DNA from: Pseudomonas sp. PDM15
GTDB taxonomy: Bacteria; Pseudomonadota; Gammaproteobacteria; Pseudomonadales; Pseudomonadaceae
Direction: 5' to 3'
NCBI RefSeq assembly: GCF_014851565.1
Contig: NZ_JACVAA010000007.1
Span: 62,001-126,000 of the forward strand
DNA length: 64,000 bases
Part shown: positions 8,346-17,259 of the stretch, in pieces
Layout of the letters: every line of letters starts with the position of its first letter
How positions within the stretch are numbered: the stretch's first letter is position 1
Notes under the pieces: model-generated
Databases searched by the model: none
What the model was told of the DNA's origin: nothing
Seen by the model: the letters and a program-made list of their open reading frames with translations, nothing else
Translations under genes and position numbers: made by a program

Positions 8346-8818
8346 TCCGGTCTGAGGCGACCCCGTCAGAAGTGACCCTCTATGCCGAGGGGGAAGACGC
8401 CATGCACGAGCTGGGTGCCCGCATCGCCCAGGCGACCGGCGGTCGTGGAGTGATCTACCTGCATGGCGATCTCGGCGCCGGCAAGACCACCCTGTCGCGC
8501 GGCATCCTGCGTGGCCTGGGGCATGGCGGGGCGGTGAAGAGCCCGACCTTCACCCTGGTCGAGCCCTATGAGCTGGGCGAGTTGCGGGTGTTCCATTTCG
8601 ACCTGTACCGCCTGGCCGACCCGGAGGAGCTGGAGTTCCTCGGCATCCGTGACTACTTCGAGGGTGACGCGCTGTGCCTGATCGAGTGGCCGCAGCGCGG
8701 CGCCGGCGTTTTGCCAAAGGCGGACCTGGACATTACCATTAGCCCGCAAGGAGTCGGCCGCGCGCTGCAGTTGCAGCCACATAGCGCGAGGGCCGAGGCG
8801 TGGTGTGCTGCCTTATAA
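8333..8818 (+). CDS. tsaE: tRNA threonylcarbamoyladenosine ATPase TsaE
   Basis: 161 residues starting at GTG 8333, preceded by CAGGAG; the reading frame continues upstream but this start gives the family N-terminus and overlaps the end of nnr by 13 bases. TsaE is the ATPase of the TsaBDE complex that makes t6A37 in ANN-decoding tRNAs. Walker A is GDLGAGKTT near residue 45; SPTFTLVEPY and FHFDLYRL follow, and the conserved EWPQRG is near residue 121. amiB follows closely, reproducing the E. coli yjeF-yjeE-amiB-mutL order. Confidence 0.95.
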   Translation: MFKVIRSEATPSEVTLYAEGEDAMHELGARIAQATGGRGVIYLHGDLGAGKTTLSRGILRGLGHGGAVKSPTFTLVEPYELGELRVFHFDLYRLADPEELEFLGIRDYFEGDALCLIEWPQRGAGVLPKADLDITISPQGVGRALQLQPHSARAEAWCAAL

Positions 8819-8852
8819 GAGTTTGTAAATAAAAATGGGGAAGGCTATGCGC

Positions 8853-10286
8853 ATGCGTGCGCTGTTTGGCGGGATCGGGGTAATGCTGGCCGCGCTGGCT
8901 GCCGATGTACTGGCCGCCACGGAAATCCGCAGCGTGCGGCTGTGGCGTGCTCCGGATAACACGCGCCTGGTCTTCGATCTGTCCGGCCCGGTGCAGCACA
9001 GCGTGTTCACCCTGGCCGCCCCCAATCGCATCGTCATCGACGTCAACGGCGCCCTGCTCTCCACCAAGCTGGAGCAGCTTTCGCTGAGCAATACCCCAAT
9101 CACCGGCATCCGTTCTGCCCAGCGCTCGCCCACCGATCTGCGCCTGGTCCTCGACCTGGCCGCCACCGTGACGCCGAAAAGCTTCAGCCTGGCGCCCAAC
9201 CAGCAATACGGCCATCGCCTGGTAGTCGACCTGTTCGATCAGGAAGCCGGCGCGGCGCCCAGCGTGCCCCAGGCGCCGCAGGTCAACTCGCCCAACGTCG
9301 CCAGCAATCCGCCGCCCGTGGTCGCCGCCCCTGGCGCCGCGCCGGCCAAGCTGCCGCCGGTACCGGGCGGCAAGCGCGATATCGTCATCGCCATCGACGC
9401 CGGCCATGGCGGCGAAGACCCCGGCGCCCTCGGCCCGGGCCGCAAGATTTACGAGAAGAGCGTGACCCTGGCCATCGCCAGGGAGCTGCAGCGCCAGATC
9501 AATGCCGAGAAGGGCTTCCGTGGCGAGCTGGTGCGCACCGGCGACTACTTCATTCCGCTGCGCAAGCGCACCGAGATCGCCCGCAAGAAGGGTGCCGACC
9601 TGTTCGTCTCCATTCACGCCGACGCCGCGCCGCGGGCTGCCGCCTTCGGTGCCTCGGTGTATGCCCTGTCCGACCGTGGTGCGACTTCGGAGACGGCGCG
9701 CTGGCTGGCCGACAGCGAGAACCAGTCCGACCTGATCGGTGGCGCCGGCAGCGTCAGCCTGGACGACAAGGACCGCGTGCTGGCCGGCGTGCTGCTTGAT
9801 CTGTCGATGACCGCCTCGTTGTCCTCCAGCCTCAACGTGGGGCAGAAGGTGCTGAGCAACATGGGCAGCATCACCTCGCTGCACAAGCGCCGGGTCGAGC
9901 AGGCCGGGTTCATGGTGCTGAAGTCGCCGGACATTCCCTCGATCCTGGTTGAGACCGGTTTCATCTCCAACCCTAACGAGGCGAAGAAGCTGTCCACCGT
10001 GGCTCACCAGCAGGCCCTGGCGCGCTCCATCACCGCGGGCGTGCGGCAGTTCTTCCAGCAGAACCCGCCGCCCGGCACCTACATCGCCATGCTGCGCGAC
10101 TCCGGCAAGATCGCCGCCGGCCCGCGCGAGCATGTAGTCAGCTCCGGTGAGAGCCTGGCGCTGATCGCCCAGCGCTACCAGGTCAGCCTGGCGTCGCTGC
10201 GCAGCGCCAATTCGCTGAAGAATGACACCATCAAGGTCGGCCAGACCCTGAGCATCCCGGCCACCGCCCTGGCGGCCCAGCCATGA
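8853..10286 (+). CDS. amiB: N-acetylmuramoyl-L-alanine amidase AmiB
   Basis: 477 residues from the ATG at 8853. In-frame ATGs at 8835 and 8847 are alternatives, but GGGGAAGG at 8837-8844 is correctly spaced only for 8853. A signal peptide ends near residue 21 (DVLA-ATE). An AMIN domain (about 25-125), a Pro/Ala-rich linker (130-175), a zinc amidase_3 domain (about 180-400; IDAGHGGEDPGA, VSIHADA, VETGFISN) and a C-terminal LysM (about 425-470) follow. It cleaves the stem peptide from peptidoglycan in the periplasm at division and is normally activated by EnvC/NlpD-type proteins. mutL overlaps its stop by four bases (ATGA). Confidence 0.96.
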   Translation: MRALFGGIGVMLAALAADVLAATEIRSVRLWRAPDNTRLVFDLSGPVQHSVFTLAAPNRIVIDVNGALLSTKLEQLSLSNTPITGIRSAQRSPTDLRLVLDLAATVTPKSFSLAPNQQYGHRLVVDLFDQEAGAAPSVPQAPQVNSPNVASNPPPVVAAPGAAPAKLPPVPGGKRDIVIAIDAGHGGEDPGALGPGRKIYEKSVTLAIARELQRQINAEKGFRGELVRTGDYFIPLRKRTEIARKKGADLFVSIHADAAPRAAAFGASVYALSDRGATSETARWLADSENQSDLIGGAGSVSLDDKDRVLAGVLLDLSMTASLSSSLNVGQKVLSNMGSITSLHKRRVEQAGFMVLKSPDIPSILVETGFISNPNEAKKLSTVAHQQALARSITAGVRQFFQQNPPPGTYIAMLRDSGKIAAGPREHVVSSGESLALIAQRYQVSLASLRSANSLKNDTIKVGQTLSIPATALAAQP

Positions 10287-12163
10287 GCGAGCTGCGGCGC
10301 ATCCAGCTGCTGAGTCCGCGGCTGGCGAACCAGATTGCCGCCGGTGAAGTGGTCGAACGCCCGGCCTCGGTGATCAAGGAGCTGCTCGAAAACAGTCTGG
10401 ACGCCGGGGCGCGCCGGGTTGATGTTGAAGTCGAGCAGGGCGGCATCAAGCTGCTGCGGGTGCGCGACGACGGTGGTGGCATTCCCGCCGACGATCTGCC
10501 GCTGGCCCTGGCGCGTCACGCCACCAGCAAGATCCGCGAATTGGAAGATCTGGAGGCAGTCTGTAGCCTGGGTTTCCGCGGCGAGGCGCTGGCTTCGATC
10601 AGCTCCGTCGCCCGCCTGACCATGACCTCGCGCACCGCCGATGCCGAGCAGGCCTGGCAGGTGGAGACCGAGGGACGCGACATGGAGGCGCGGGTGCAGC
10701 CCGCGGCGCACCCGGTCGGTACCTCGGTGGAAGTGCGCGACCTGTTCTTCAATACCCCCGCGCGGCGCAAGTTCCTGCGGGCGGAAAAGACCGAATTCGA
10801 TCACCTGCAGGAAGTCATCAAGCGCCTGGCCCTGGCCCGCTTCGACGTGGCTTTCCACCTGCGTCACAACGGCAAGACGGTGTTCGCCCTGCACGAGGCG
10901 CCGGACGCCATCAGTCGCGCCCGCCGCGTGGCCAGTGTATGCGGCCCGGCCTTCCTCGAGCAGGCGCTGCCGATCGAGGTCGAGCGCAGTGGTCTGCGCC
11001 TGTGGGGCTGGGTCGGCCTGCCGACCTTCTCGCGCAGCCAGGCGGACCTGCAGTATTTCTACGTCAATGGCCGCATGGTGCGCGACAAGCTGGTGGCCCA
11101 CGCCGTGCGCCAGGCCTATCGCGACGTGCTATTCAACGGCCGTCACCCGACCTTCGTGCTGTTCCTCGAGATCGATCCGGGCGTGGTCGACGTCAACGTG
11201 CACCCGACCAAGCACGAGGTGCGTTTCCGCGACAGCCGCATGGTCCACGACTTCCTCTACGGCACCCTGCACCGGGCGCTGGGCGAAGTGCGCCCGGAGG
11301 ATCAGTTGGCGGCGCCTGCCGCCGTGCAGCAGATGGTTCGCCCCAGCGGCCTGGCCGCCGGCGAATTCGGCCCCCAGGGTGAGATGGGCCTGGCTGCCCA
11401 GGTGCTGGAGCAGCCGCTGGCCCAGGTATCGGTCTGGCGTTCGCCGGGCGCCGGCTACCAGGCGCCGCGTAGCGAATCAGCGTTACCGGCGGCCGAAGCC
11501 CAGGGTGCGTATCGCGAGTATTTCGCGCCGTTACCCGAGTCGCCGGCGCCGGTCGGCCTGCCGCAGAGCCAGGGCGATATCCCGCCGCTGGGCTATGCGC
11601 TGGCGCAGCTCAAGGGCGTGTACATCCTCGCAGAGAATGCCGTCGGTCTGGTGCTGGTGGACATGCATGCGGCCCACGAACGCATCACCTACGAGCGCCT
11701 GAAAACTGCCATGGCCAGTGAAGGCCTGCGCGGTCAGCCGCTGCTGGTGCCGGAATCCATTGCCATGAGCCAGCGCGAGGCCGATTGCGCGGAGGAGCAT
11801 GGCCAGTGGTTCCAGCGCCTGGGCTTCGAGCTGCAGCGCCTGGGCGAGGAAAGCCTGGCGATCCGGCAGATTCCGGCGCTGCTCAAACAGGCCGAGGCCA
11901 CCCAACTGGTACGCGATGTGCTCGCCGATCTTCTCGAATACGGCACCAGTGACCGCATCCAGGCTCATCTCAACGAGCTGCTGGCGACCATGGCCTGCCA
12001 TGGCGCCGTGCGCGCCAACCGCCGCCTGACCCTGCCCGAGATGAACGCCCTGCTGCGCGACATGGAGCACACCGAGCGCAGCGGCCAGTGCAACCACGGT
12101 CGCCCGACCTGGACGCAGCTGGGCATGGACGATCTCGACAAGCTTTTCCTGCGCGGCCGCTGA
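10283..12163 (+). CDS. mutL: DNA mismatch repair protein MutL
   Basis: 626 residues. The N-terminal GHKL ATPase shows NQIAAGEVVERPASVIKELL, ENSLDAGA, DDGGGI, HATSKI and GFRGEAL. A Gly/Pro/Ala linker covers about 340-430. The C-terminal dimerisation domain contains DMHAAHERITYER, which fits the DxHAxxExxxxE metal site of endonuclease-type MutL, a feature E. coli MutL lacks, and ends with GQCNHGRPTW. It couples MutS mismatch recognition to strand incision and UvrD loading. The start overlaps the amiB stop as ATGA, so the two are probably translationally coupled. miaA follows after 15 bases. Confidence 0.98.
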   Translation: MSELRRIQLLSPRLANQIAAGEVVERPASVIKELLENSLDAGARRVDVEVEQGGIKLLRVRDDGGGIPADDLPLALARHATSKIRELEDLEAVCSLGFRGEALASISSVARLTMTSRTADAEQAWQVETEGRDMEARVQPAAHPVGTSVEVRDLFFNTPARRKFLRAEKTEFDHLQEVIKRLALARFDVAFHLRHNGKTVFALHEAPDAISRARRVASVCGPAFLEQALPIEVERSGLRLWGWVGLPTFSRSQADLQYFYVNGRMVRDKLVAHAVRQAYRDVLFNGRHPTFVLFLEIDPGVVDVNVHPTKHEVRFRDSRMVHDFLYGTLHRALGEVRPEDQLAAPAAVQQMVRPSGLAAGEFGPQGEMGLAAQVLEQPLAQVSVWRSPGAGYQAPRSESALPAAEAQGAYREYFAPLPESPAPVGLPQSQGDIPPLGYALAQLKGVYILAENAVGLVLVDMHAAHERITYERLKTAMASEGLRGQPLLVPESIAMSQREADCAEEHGQWFQRLGFELQRLGEESLAIRQIPALLKQAEATQLVRDVLADLLEYGTSDRIQAHLNELLATMACHGAVRANRRLTLPEMNALLRDMEHTERSGQCNHGRPTWTQLGMDDLDKLFLRGR

Positions 12164-12178
12164 GGCCGCGGCTCCGCC

Positions 12179-13150
12179 ATGACTGAGTGCCTGCCTCCCG
12201 CCATCTTCCTGATGGGGCCGACTGCTTCCGGAAAGACCGATCTGGCTCTGGCGCTCGCCGACGAGCTGCCCTGCGAGTTGATCAGCGTCGACTCGGCGCT
12301 GATCTACCGCGACATGGACATCGGTACGGCCAAGCCGGACAAGGCCACGCTGGAGCGCTATCCGCACCGCCTGGTGGATATCCGTGACCCATCCGAAAGC
12401 TACTCGGCGGCCGAATTCCGGGCCGACGCGCTCGCCGCCATGGCGGAAATCACCGCGCGCGGGCGCATTCCCCTGCTGGTGGGCGGCACCATGCTGTATT
12501 ACAAGGCGTTGCTGGAGGGGCTGGCGGACATGCCCAGTGCCGATCCGGCGGTGCGTGCCGAGCTGGAGGCCTGGGCCGCTGCCGAGGGATGGGAGGCGCT
12601 GCACCAGGAGCTGGCGCGGGTCGATCCTCAGTCCGCGGCGCGCATTCACCCGAATGACCCGCAGCGCCTCACCCGGGCCCTGGAGGTCTATCGGGTCAGC
12701 GGCCTCAGCATGAGCGCACACCGTGAGCGCCAAACGGCTCAAAATAGCGGCTCAGAGGCGCCTGGCGCGGGGCAATTGCCTTATACTGTCGCGCAATTCG
12801 CCATTGCTCCCGAGCAGCGCCAGGTGCTGCACGAGCGGATCGCTCGTCGATTTCACCTGATGCTGGAACAGGGCTTTGTCGAAGAGGTCGAAGCGTTGCG
12901 CCAGCGGGGCGACTTGCACGCGGGGCTGCCATCGATCCGTGCGGTGGGCTATCGCCAGGTATGGGATTACCTGGAGGGTGGCCTGAACCGCGAGGAAATG
13001 ACGGAGCGGGGGATCATCGCCACGCGTCAGCTGGCCAAGCGCCAGTTCACCTGGCTGCGTGGCTGGGAAAACCTGCATTGGCTGGACAGCCTGGCCAGTG
13101 ACAATCTGATGCGTACCTTGAAATACCTGAGGGCGGTCTCCATATTGTGA
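12179..13150 (+). CDS. miaA: tRNA dimethylallyltransferase
   Basis: 323 residues, typical length. MiaA transfers a dimethylallyl group to A37 of tRNAs reading UNN codons. The P-loop GPTASGKTDLA (about 14-24), SVDSALIYRDMDIGTAKP, and RLVDIRDPSESYSAAEF (substrate pocket) are plain, as is VGGTMLYYKALLEGL. A less GC-rich stretch near 12720-12790 (about residues 181-204) includes TTATACT, a possible internal promoter for hfq; in E. coli hfq is also read from promoters within miaA. miaB, which thiomethylates the product, lies at the far right of this window. Confidence 0.97.
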   Translation: MTECLPPAIFLMGPTASGKTDLALALADELPCELISVDSALIYRDMDIGTAKPDKATLERYPHRLVDIRDPSESYSAAEFRADALAAMAEITARGRIPLLVGGTMLYYKALLEGLADMPSADPAVRAELEAWAAAEGWEALHQELARVDPQSAARIHPNDPQRLTRALEVYRVSGLSMSAHRERQTAQNSGSEAPGAGQLPYTVAQFAIAPEQRQVLHERIARRFHLMLEQGFVEEVEALRQRGDLHAGLPSIRAVGYRQVWDYLEGGLNREEMTERGIIATRQLAKRQFTWLRGWENLHWLDSLASDNLMRTLKYLRAVSIL

Positions 13151-13248
13151 TGAGACCCGTCTATTCGCCGTCTATCCTTGGCTTTTGAGGCTTATACGGC
13201 ATAAGCCATCTTTGCTTTACTACATTTGACCCTTAAGGAGTGCGGCAC

Positions 13249-13503
13249 ATGTCAAAAGGGCATTCGCTACAAGACCCTTACCTGAATACCCTGCGTAAGG
13301 AACGCGTACCGGTTTCTATCTATCTGGTGAACGGCATCAAGCTGCAGGGCCAGATCGAATCCTTCGACCAGTTCGTGATTTTGCTGAAGAACACTGTCAG
13401 CCAGATGGTCTACAAGCACGCCATTTCCACCGTGGTGCCGAGCCGCCCGGTGCGCCTGCCTAGTGCGACCGAAGGCGAGCAGGTCGAGCCGGGCAACGCC
13501 TGA
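13249..13503 (+). CDS. hfq: RNA chaperone Hfq
   Basis: 84 residues from the ATG at 13249; AAGGAG at 13235-13240 is spaced eight bases from it. An upstream in-frame start at 13240 would overlap the ribosome site and is rejected. Both Sm motifs are intact: Sm1 VSIYLVNGIKLQGQIESFDQ and the Sm2 YKHAISTVVPSR segment. The proximal-face Gln8 region (GHSLQDPYLNTLRKERV) is conserved. The C-terminal tail is short, as in Pseudomonas. Hfq pairs small RNAs with mRNAs and, with Crc, represses catabolic genes. It is followed by hflX after 12 bases. Confidence 0.98.
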   Translation: MSKGHSLQDPYLNTLRKERVPVSIYLVNGIKLQGQIESFDQFVILLKNTVSQMVYKHAISTVVPSRPVRLPSATEGEQVEPGNA

Positions 13504-13515
13504 TAGGAGCCTGAC

Positions 13516-14817
13516 TTGTTCTTCGAGCGTCACGGCGGTGGTGAACGGGCCATCCTTGTCCATCTGGAAGGCGGCAACCCCGAGGCGGCCGAAGACCCGC
13601 AGGAGTTTCAGGATCTGGCGTTGTCGGCGGGTGCCGACATGGTGGCTCTGGTCACCGTGTCGCGGCACATGCCTACCGCCAAGTTCCTGATCGGCAGCGG
13701 CAAGGTCGAGGAGTTGCGTGACCTGGTCAAGGCCGAAGAGGCCGAGCTGGTCATCTTCAACCACACCCTCACGCCCAGTCAGGAGCGTAACCTCGAACGC
13801 GTCTTCGAGTGCCGCGTGCTCGATCGCACCGGTCTGATCCTCGACATCTTCGCCCAGCGCGCGCGCACCCACGAGGGCAAGCTGCAGGTCGAACTGGCGC
13901 AGCTGGACCATATGAGCACGCGCCTGGTGCGCGGCTGGACCCACCTCGAGCGGCAGAAGGGCGGTATCGGCCTGCGCGGTCCAGGTGAGACCCAGCTGGA
14001 AACCGACCGCCGCTTGCTGCGCGTGCGCATTCGGCAGATCAAGCAGAAGCTGGAGAAGGTACGCAGCCAGCGCGAGCAGGCTCGCCGCGGCCGTCGGCGT
14101 GCGGACATTCCTTCCGTTTCCCTGGTCGGCTACACCAACGCCGGCAAGTCCACCCTGTTCAATTCACTGACCACTTCCGAGGTCTATGCGGCCGACCAGT
14201 TGTTTGCCACTCTCGACCCGACCCTGCGCCGGCTGGAGCTGGATGACCTGGGGCCGGTGGTGCTGGCCGATACCGTGGGGTTCATTCGTCACCTGCCGCA
14301 CAAACTGGTGGAGGCGTTTCGCGCCACGCTGGAGGAGTCGAGCAACTCCGATCTGCTGCTGCACGTGATCGACTCCCATGAGCCGGAGCGTGACCAGCAG
14401 ATCGAACAGGTCATGGCGGTGCTTGGCGAAATCGGTGCCAACGAGCTGCCGATGCTCGAGGTGTACAACAAGATTGATCTGGTCGAGGGCGTCGAGCCGC
14501 AGATTCAGCGCGATGGCGATGGCAAGCCCGAGCGGGTATGGCTGTCGGCGCGCGATGGCAAGGGCCTGGAGCTGCTGCGCCAGGCGGTCGCCGAGCTGCT
14601 CGGCGAGGATCTGTTTGTCGGCACCTTGCGTCTGCCGCAGCGCCTGGGGCGCCTGCGCGCGCAGTTCTTTGCGCTGAACGCGGTACAGAGCGAGGCGCAT
14701 GACGAGGCGGGCGACACTCTGCTGGCGATCCGTCTGCCGCGCGCCGAGCTCAATCGCCTGGTCAGTCGTGAGGGGATGAAGCCGCAGGACTTCCTCGAGC
14801 AACACACTTTGCAATAA
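13516..14817 (+). CDS. hflX: Ribosome-splitting GTPase HflX
   Basis: 433 residues starting at TTG 13516, preceded by AGGAGC (13505-13510); the N-terminus MFFERHGGGERAILV is the expected one. An N-terminal nucleotide-binding domain (about 1-115), a coiled-coil (about 165-195, RQIKQKLEKVRSQREQARRGRRR) and the G domain (GYTNAGKST near 205-215, DTVGF, NKID) are seen. HflX rescues stalled ribosomes after heat or antibiotic stress by splitting 70S. It belongs to the hfq-hflX-hflK-hflC operon. Confidence 0.97.
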   Translation: MFFERHGGGERAILVHLEGGNPEAAEDPQEFQDLALSAGADMVALVTVSRHMPTAKFLIGSGKVEELRDLVKAEEAELVIFNHTLTPSQERNLERVFECRVLDRTGLILDIFAQRARTHEGKLQVELAQLDHMSTRLVRGWTHLERQKGGIGLRGPGETQLETDRRLLRVRIRQIKQKLEKVRSQREQARRGRRRADIPSVSLVGYTNAGKSTLFNSLTTSEVYAADQLFATLDPTLRRLELDDLGPVVLADTVGFIRHLPHKLVEAFRATLEESSNSDLLLHVIDSHEPERDQQIEQVMAVLGEIGANELPMLEVYNKIDLVEGVEPQIQRDGDGKPERVWLSARDGKGLELLRQAVAELLGEDLFVGTLRLPQRLGRLRAQFFALNAVQSEAHDEAGDTLLAIRLPRAELNRLVSREGMKPQDFLEQHTLQ

Positions 14818-14913
14818 AGCCCGCGCCGTCGCTTTTGCGGCGACTTGGGGGCTTTCTGTAGCATGGGCCGGCGCGCCGCGGGCGCGTCTTCGCTTTATTT
14901 GATGGAGAGCGCT

Positions 14914-16059
14914 ATGGCTTGGAATGAGCCGGGTGGCAACTCGAACAACCAGGATCCCTGGGGCGGCCGCAAAGGCGGTGGACGCCAGGGCCCGCCTGAC
15001 CTCGACGAAGCCTTCCGCAAGCTGCAGGAGAGCCTCAACGGCATCTTCGGCGGTAAAAAACGTGACAGTGACGGCCAAGGCGGCGGATGGGGCATCCTCC
15101 TGATCGGCGCGGCGCTGCTGTTCGCGGTCTGGCTGTGGAATGCCATCTACATCGTCGATGCCCAGGAGCAGGCGGTGGTTCTGCGCCTCGGCAAGTACCA
15201 CGAGACGGTCGGCCAAGGCTTGAACATCTACTTCCCGCCGATTGACAAGAAATTCCAGGAGAACGTGACTCGCGAGCGTTCCTTCTCCAAGGAAGGGCAG
15301 ATGCTCACCGAGGACGAGAACATCGTCGAGGTGCCGCTGACCGTCCAGTACAAGATCAGCAATCTCAAGGACTTCGTGCTCAACGTCGATACTCCCGAGA
15401 TCAGCCTGCAGCATGCCACCGAGAGCGCCCTGCGCCACGTTGCCGGCTCCACCTCGATGGACGAGGTCATCACCCTCGGCCGCGAGCAGATGGGGCTGGA
15501 GGTCAGCAAGCGTCTGCAGGACTTCCTCGATAACTACGGCACCGGTATCACCGTCACCCAGGTCAACATCCAGCGCGCCACGGCTCCAGCCGAGGTCAAG
15601 GATGCCTTCGACGACGTGATCCGCGCCCGTGAAGACGAGCAGCGCGAGAAGAACCAGGCCGAGACCTACGCCAACGGCGTGGTGCCCGAGGCCCGTGGTC
15701 AGGCCCAGCGCATCATCGAGGACGCCAATGGCTACCGCGATGAAGTGGTGGCCCGTGCCCAGGGTGAGGCCGACCGCTTCAGCAAGCTGCTGACTGAGTA
15801 CCGCAAGGCGCCGGAAGTGACCCGTCAGCGTTTGTATCTGGACACCATGCAGCAGGTCTTCAGCAGCACCAGCAAGGTGCTGGTGACCGGCAAGGAAGGG
15901 CAGAACAACCTGCTCTATCTGCCGCTGGACAAGATGATCGATAGCCGTGGTGGTGCAGGTGCCAACGCTGCAGGCGCGCCGAGCGCCAGTGGTGACGCCG
16001 GCGCCCGTGTCATCAATAACATCGAGCGTGGCGATCTGCGCACCAGGGAGAGCCGCTGA
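14914..16059 (+). CDS. hflK: FtsH protease modulator HflK
   Basis: 381 residues from the ATG at 14914 (MAWNEPGGN), preceded by GGAGAGC; the frame is open upstream but that part is not HflK-like. A Gly/Asn-rich cytoplasmic N-terminus precedes one transmembrane helix (about 60-80, ILLIGAALLFAVWLWNAIYIV) and an SPFH/Band 7 domain (about 85-300), with a long helical segment and an Ala/Gly-rich tail. With HflC it forms a large periplasm-facing cage around FtsH. The stop overlaps the hflC start by one base (TGATG). Confidence 0.96.
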   Translation: MAWNEPGGNSNNQDPWGGRKGGGRQGPPDLDEAFRKLQESLNGIFGGKKRDSDGQGGGWGILLIGAALLFAVWLWNAIYIVDAQEQAVVLRLGKYHETVGQGLNIYFPPIDKKFQENVTRERSFSKEGQMLTEDENIVEVPLTVQYKISNLKDFVLNVDTPEISLQHATESALRHVAGSTSMDEVITLGREQMGLEVSKRLQDFLDNYGTGITVTQVNIQRATAPAEVKDAFDDVIRAREDEQREKNQAETYANGVVPEARGQAQRIIEDANGYRDEVVARAQGEADRFSKLLTEYRKAPEVTRQRLYLDTMQQVFSSTSKVLVTGKEGQNNLLYLPLDKMIDSRGGAGANAAGAPSASGDAGARVINNIERGDLRTRESR

Positions 16060-16928
16060 TGAGCAACAAATCGCTGTTTGCCCTGATTGCCGGGGTAGTG
16101 GTTGCCGTTCTGGCGTGGAACAGCCTGTACATCGTTACCCAGACCGAGAAGGCCGTCCTGTTGCAGTTCGGTAAGATCCAGGTGGCCGACGTGCCGCCGG
16201 GTCTGCACGTCAAAGTCCCGGTGATGAACCAGGTGCGCAAGTTCGATGCGCGTCTGCTGACCCTGGAATCGCCGATCCAGCGCGTGCTGACCCTGGAGAA
16301 GAAGGCCGTGATGGTCGACGCCTACGCCAAGTGGCGAGTCGCCGATGCCCAGCGCTACTACACCGCGACCTCCGGCATCCGTCAGATCGCCGATGATCGT
16401 CTGTCACAGCGCCTGATCACCGCGCTGGCCAACCAGTTCGGTACCCGCACCCTGCATGAAGTGGTCTCCGGTGAGCGTGACGCGCTGATGGCGGCCATCA
16501 CCAAGTCGCTCAACGGCATGGCGCAAAAGGAGCTGGGCATCGAGGTGGTGGACGTTCGCGTCAAGGCTATCGACCTGCCGAAAGAGGTCTATCGCAGCGT
16601 GTTCGATCGCATGAGCTCGGAGCGTGAACGTGAGGCCCGCGAGCATCGTGCCAAGGGCCGCGAGCTGGCCGAAGGTATCCGTGCCGACGCCGACCGGCAG
16701 AAGCGCGTGATCCTCGCCGAAGCCTATCGCGAGGCCGAGGAAATCCGCGGTGATGGCGACGCCAAGTCCGCCGCGATCTATGCCGGAGCCTACGGCCAGG
16801 ACGCCGAGTTCTATGCGTTCTACCGCAGCCTGGGCGCCTATCGCGACAGCTTCTCGAGCAAGAGCGATGTGCTGGTGCTGGATCCGGATAGCGAATTCTT
16901 CCGCTATCTGCAGCAGTCCAAACCCTGA
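16059..16928 (+). CDS. hflC: FtsH protease modulator HflC
   Basis: 289 residues. An N-terminal transmembrane anchor (about 5-25, LFALIAGVVVAVLAWNSLYIV) precedes an SPFH/Band 7 domain and a charged coiled-coil region (SSEREREAREHRAKGRELAEG...). It partners HflK; translation is coupled through the TGATG overlap. The gene ends just before a 20-bp perfect inverted repeat and a Rho-independent terminator, marking the end of the hfq operon. Confidence 0.96.
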   Translation: MSNKSLFALIAGVVVAVLAWNSLYIVTQTEKAVLLQFGKIQVADVPPGLHVKVPVMNQVRKFDARLLTLESPIQRVLTLEKKAVMVDAYAKWRVADAQRYYTATSGIRQIADDRLSQRLITALANQFGTRTLHEVVSGERDALMAAITKSLNGMAQKELGIEVVDVRVKAIDLPKEVYRSVFDRMSSEREREAREHRAKGRELAEGIRADADRQKRVILAEAYREAEEIRGDGDAKSAAIYAGAYGQDAEFYAFYRSLGAYRDSFSSKSDVLVLDPDSEFFRYLQQSKP

Positions 16929-16930
16929 TT

Positions 16931-16974
16931 GAGGTCACCCCGAGGCGGCCGTTCGGCCGCCTCGGGGTGACCTC
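16931..16974. repeat. Perfect 20-bp inverted repeat after hflC
   Basis: GAGGTCACCCCGAGGCGGCC (16931-16950), loop GTTC, then its exact reverse complement (16955-16974). It begins two bases after the hflC stop. There is no T-run, so it is not a classical terminator on its own; it may protect the 3' end of the hfq-hflC message or work together with the hairpin 26 bases downstream. Confidence 0.85.
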
Positions 16975-17000
16975 CGGGGAAAACGTGTTATCATGCGGCA

Positions 17001-17024
17001 GCCGGGAAAAAGCCCGGCTTTTTT
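17001..17024 (+). terminator. Rho-independent terminator of the hfq-hflC operon
   Basis: GCCGGG (17001-17006), loop AAAAAG, CCCGGC (17013-17018) and six T (17019-17024). It lies 15 bases upstream of the small DUF2065 gene, so that gene may be expressed by read-through or from its own promoter. Confidence 0.85.
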
Positions 17025-17039
17025 GCGTCTGCGGGAATC

Positions 17040-17225
17040 ATGTGGCAGGAACTGGGCATCGCGTTTTGTCTGATGTTGGTGCTGGAAGGCATCCTGCCCT
17101 TCCTCTATCCGCGGCGTTGGCGCGGAACGATCGCGCAACTGGCACAACTGCCCGACCGGCAGCTGCGTCTCATGGGGCTGGCCAGCATGCTGCTGGGGAC
17201 CACCCTCCTGTATCTGCTTCACTGA
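17040..17225 (+). CDS. DUF2065 (YjeT-like) small membrane protein
   Basis: 61 residues. Two hydrophobic segments, about 5-24 (LGIAFCLMLVLEGILPFLYP) and 46-60 (LRLMGLASMLLGTTLLYLL), separated by a basic loop with PRRWR. The length and the position directly after hflC match the YjeT/DUF2065 family. Function is unknown. hisZ follows after 34 bases. Confidence 0.85.
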   Translation: MWQELGIAFCLMLVLEGILPFLYPRRWRGTIAQLAQLPDRQLRLMGLASMLLGTTLLYLLH

Positions 17226-17259
17226 AGGCTGCCGCCCGTACCGAGAGGGGAATGGCGAA

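Noticed and set aside
12760..12788. Promoter for hfq inside miaA (TTATACT)
   Set aside because: No credible -35; left as a note in the miaA entry only.
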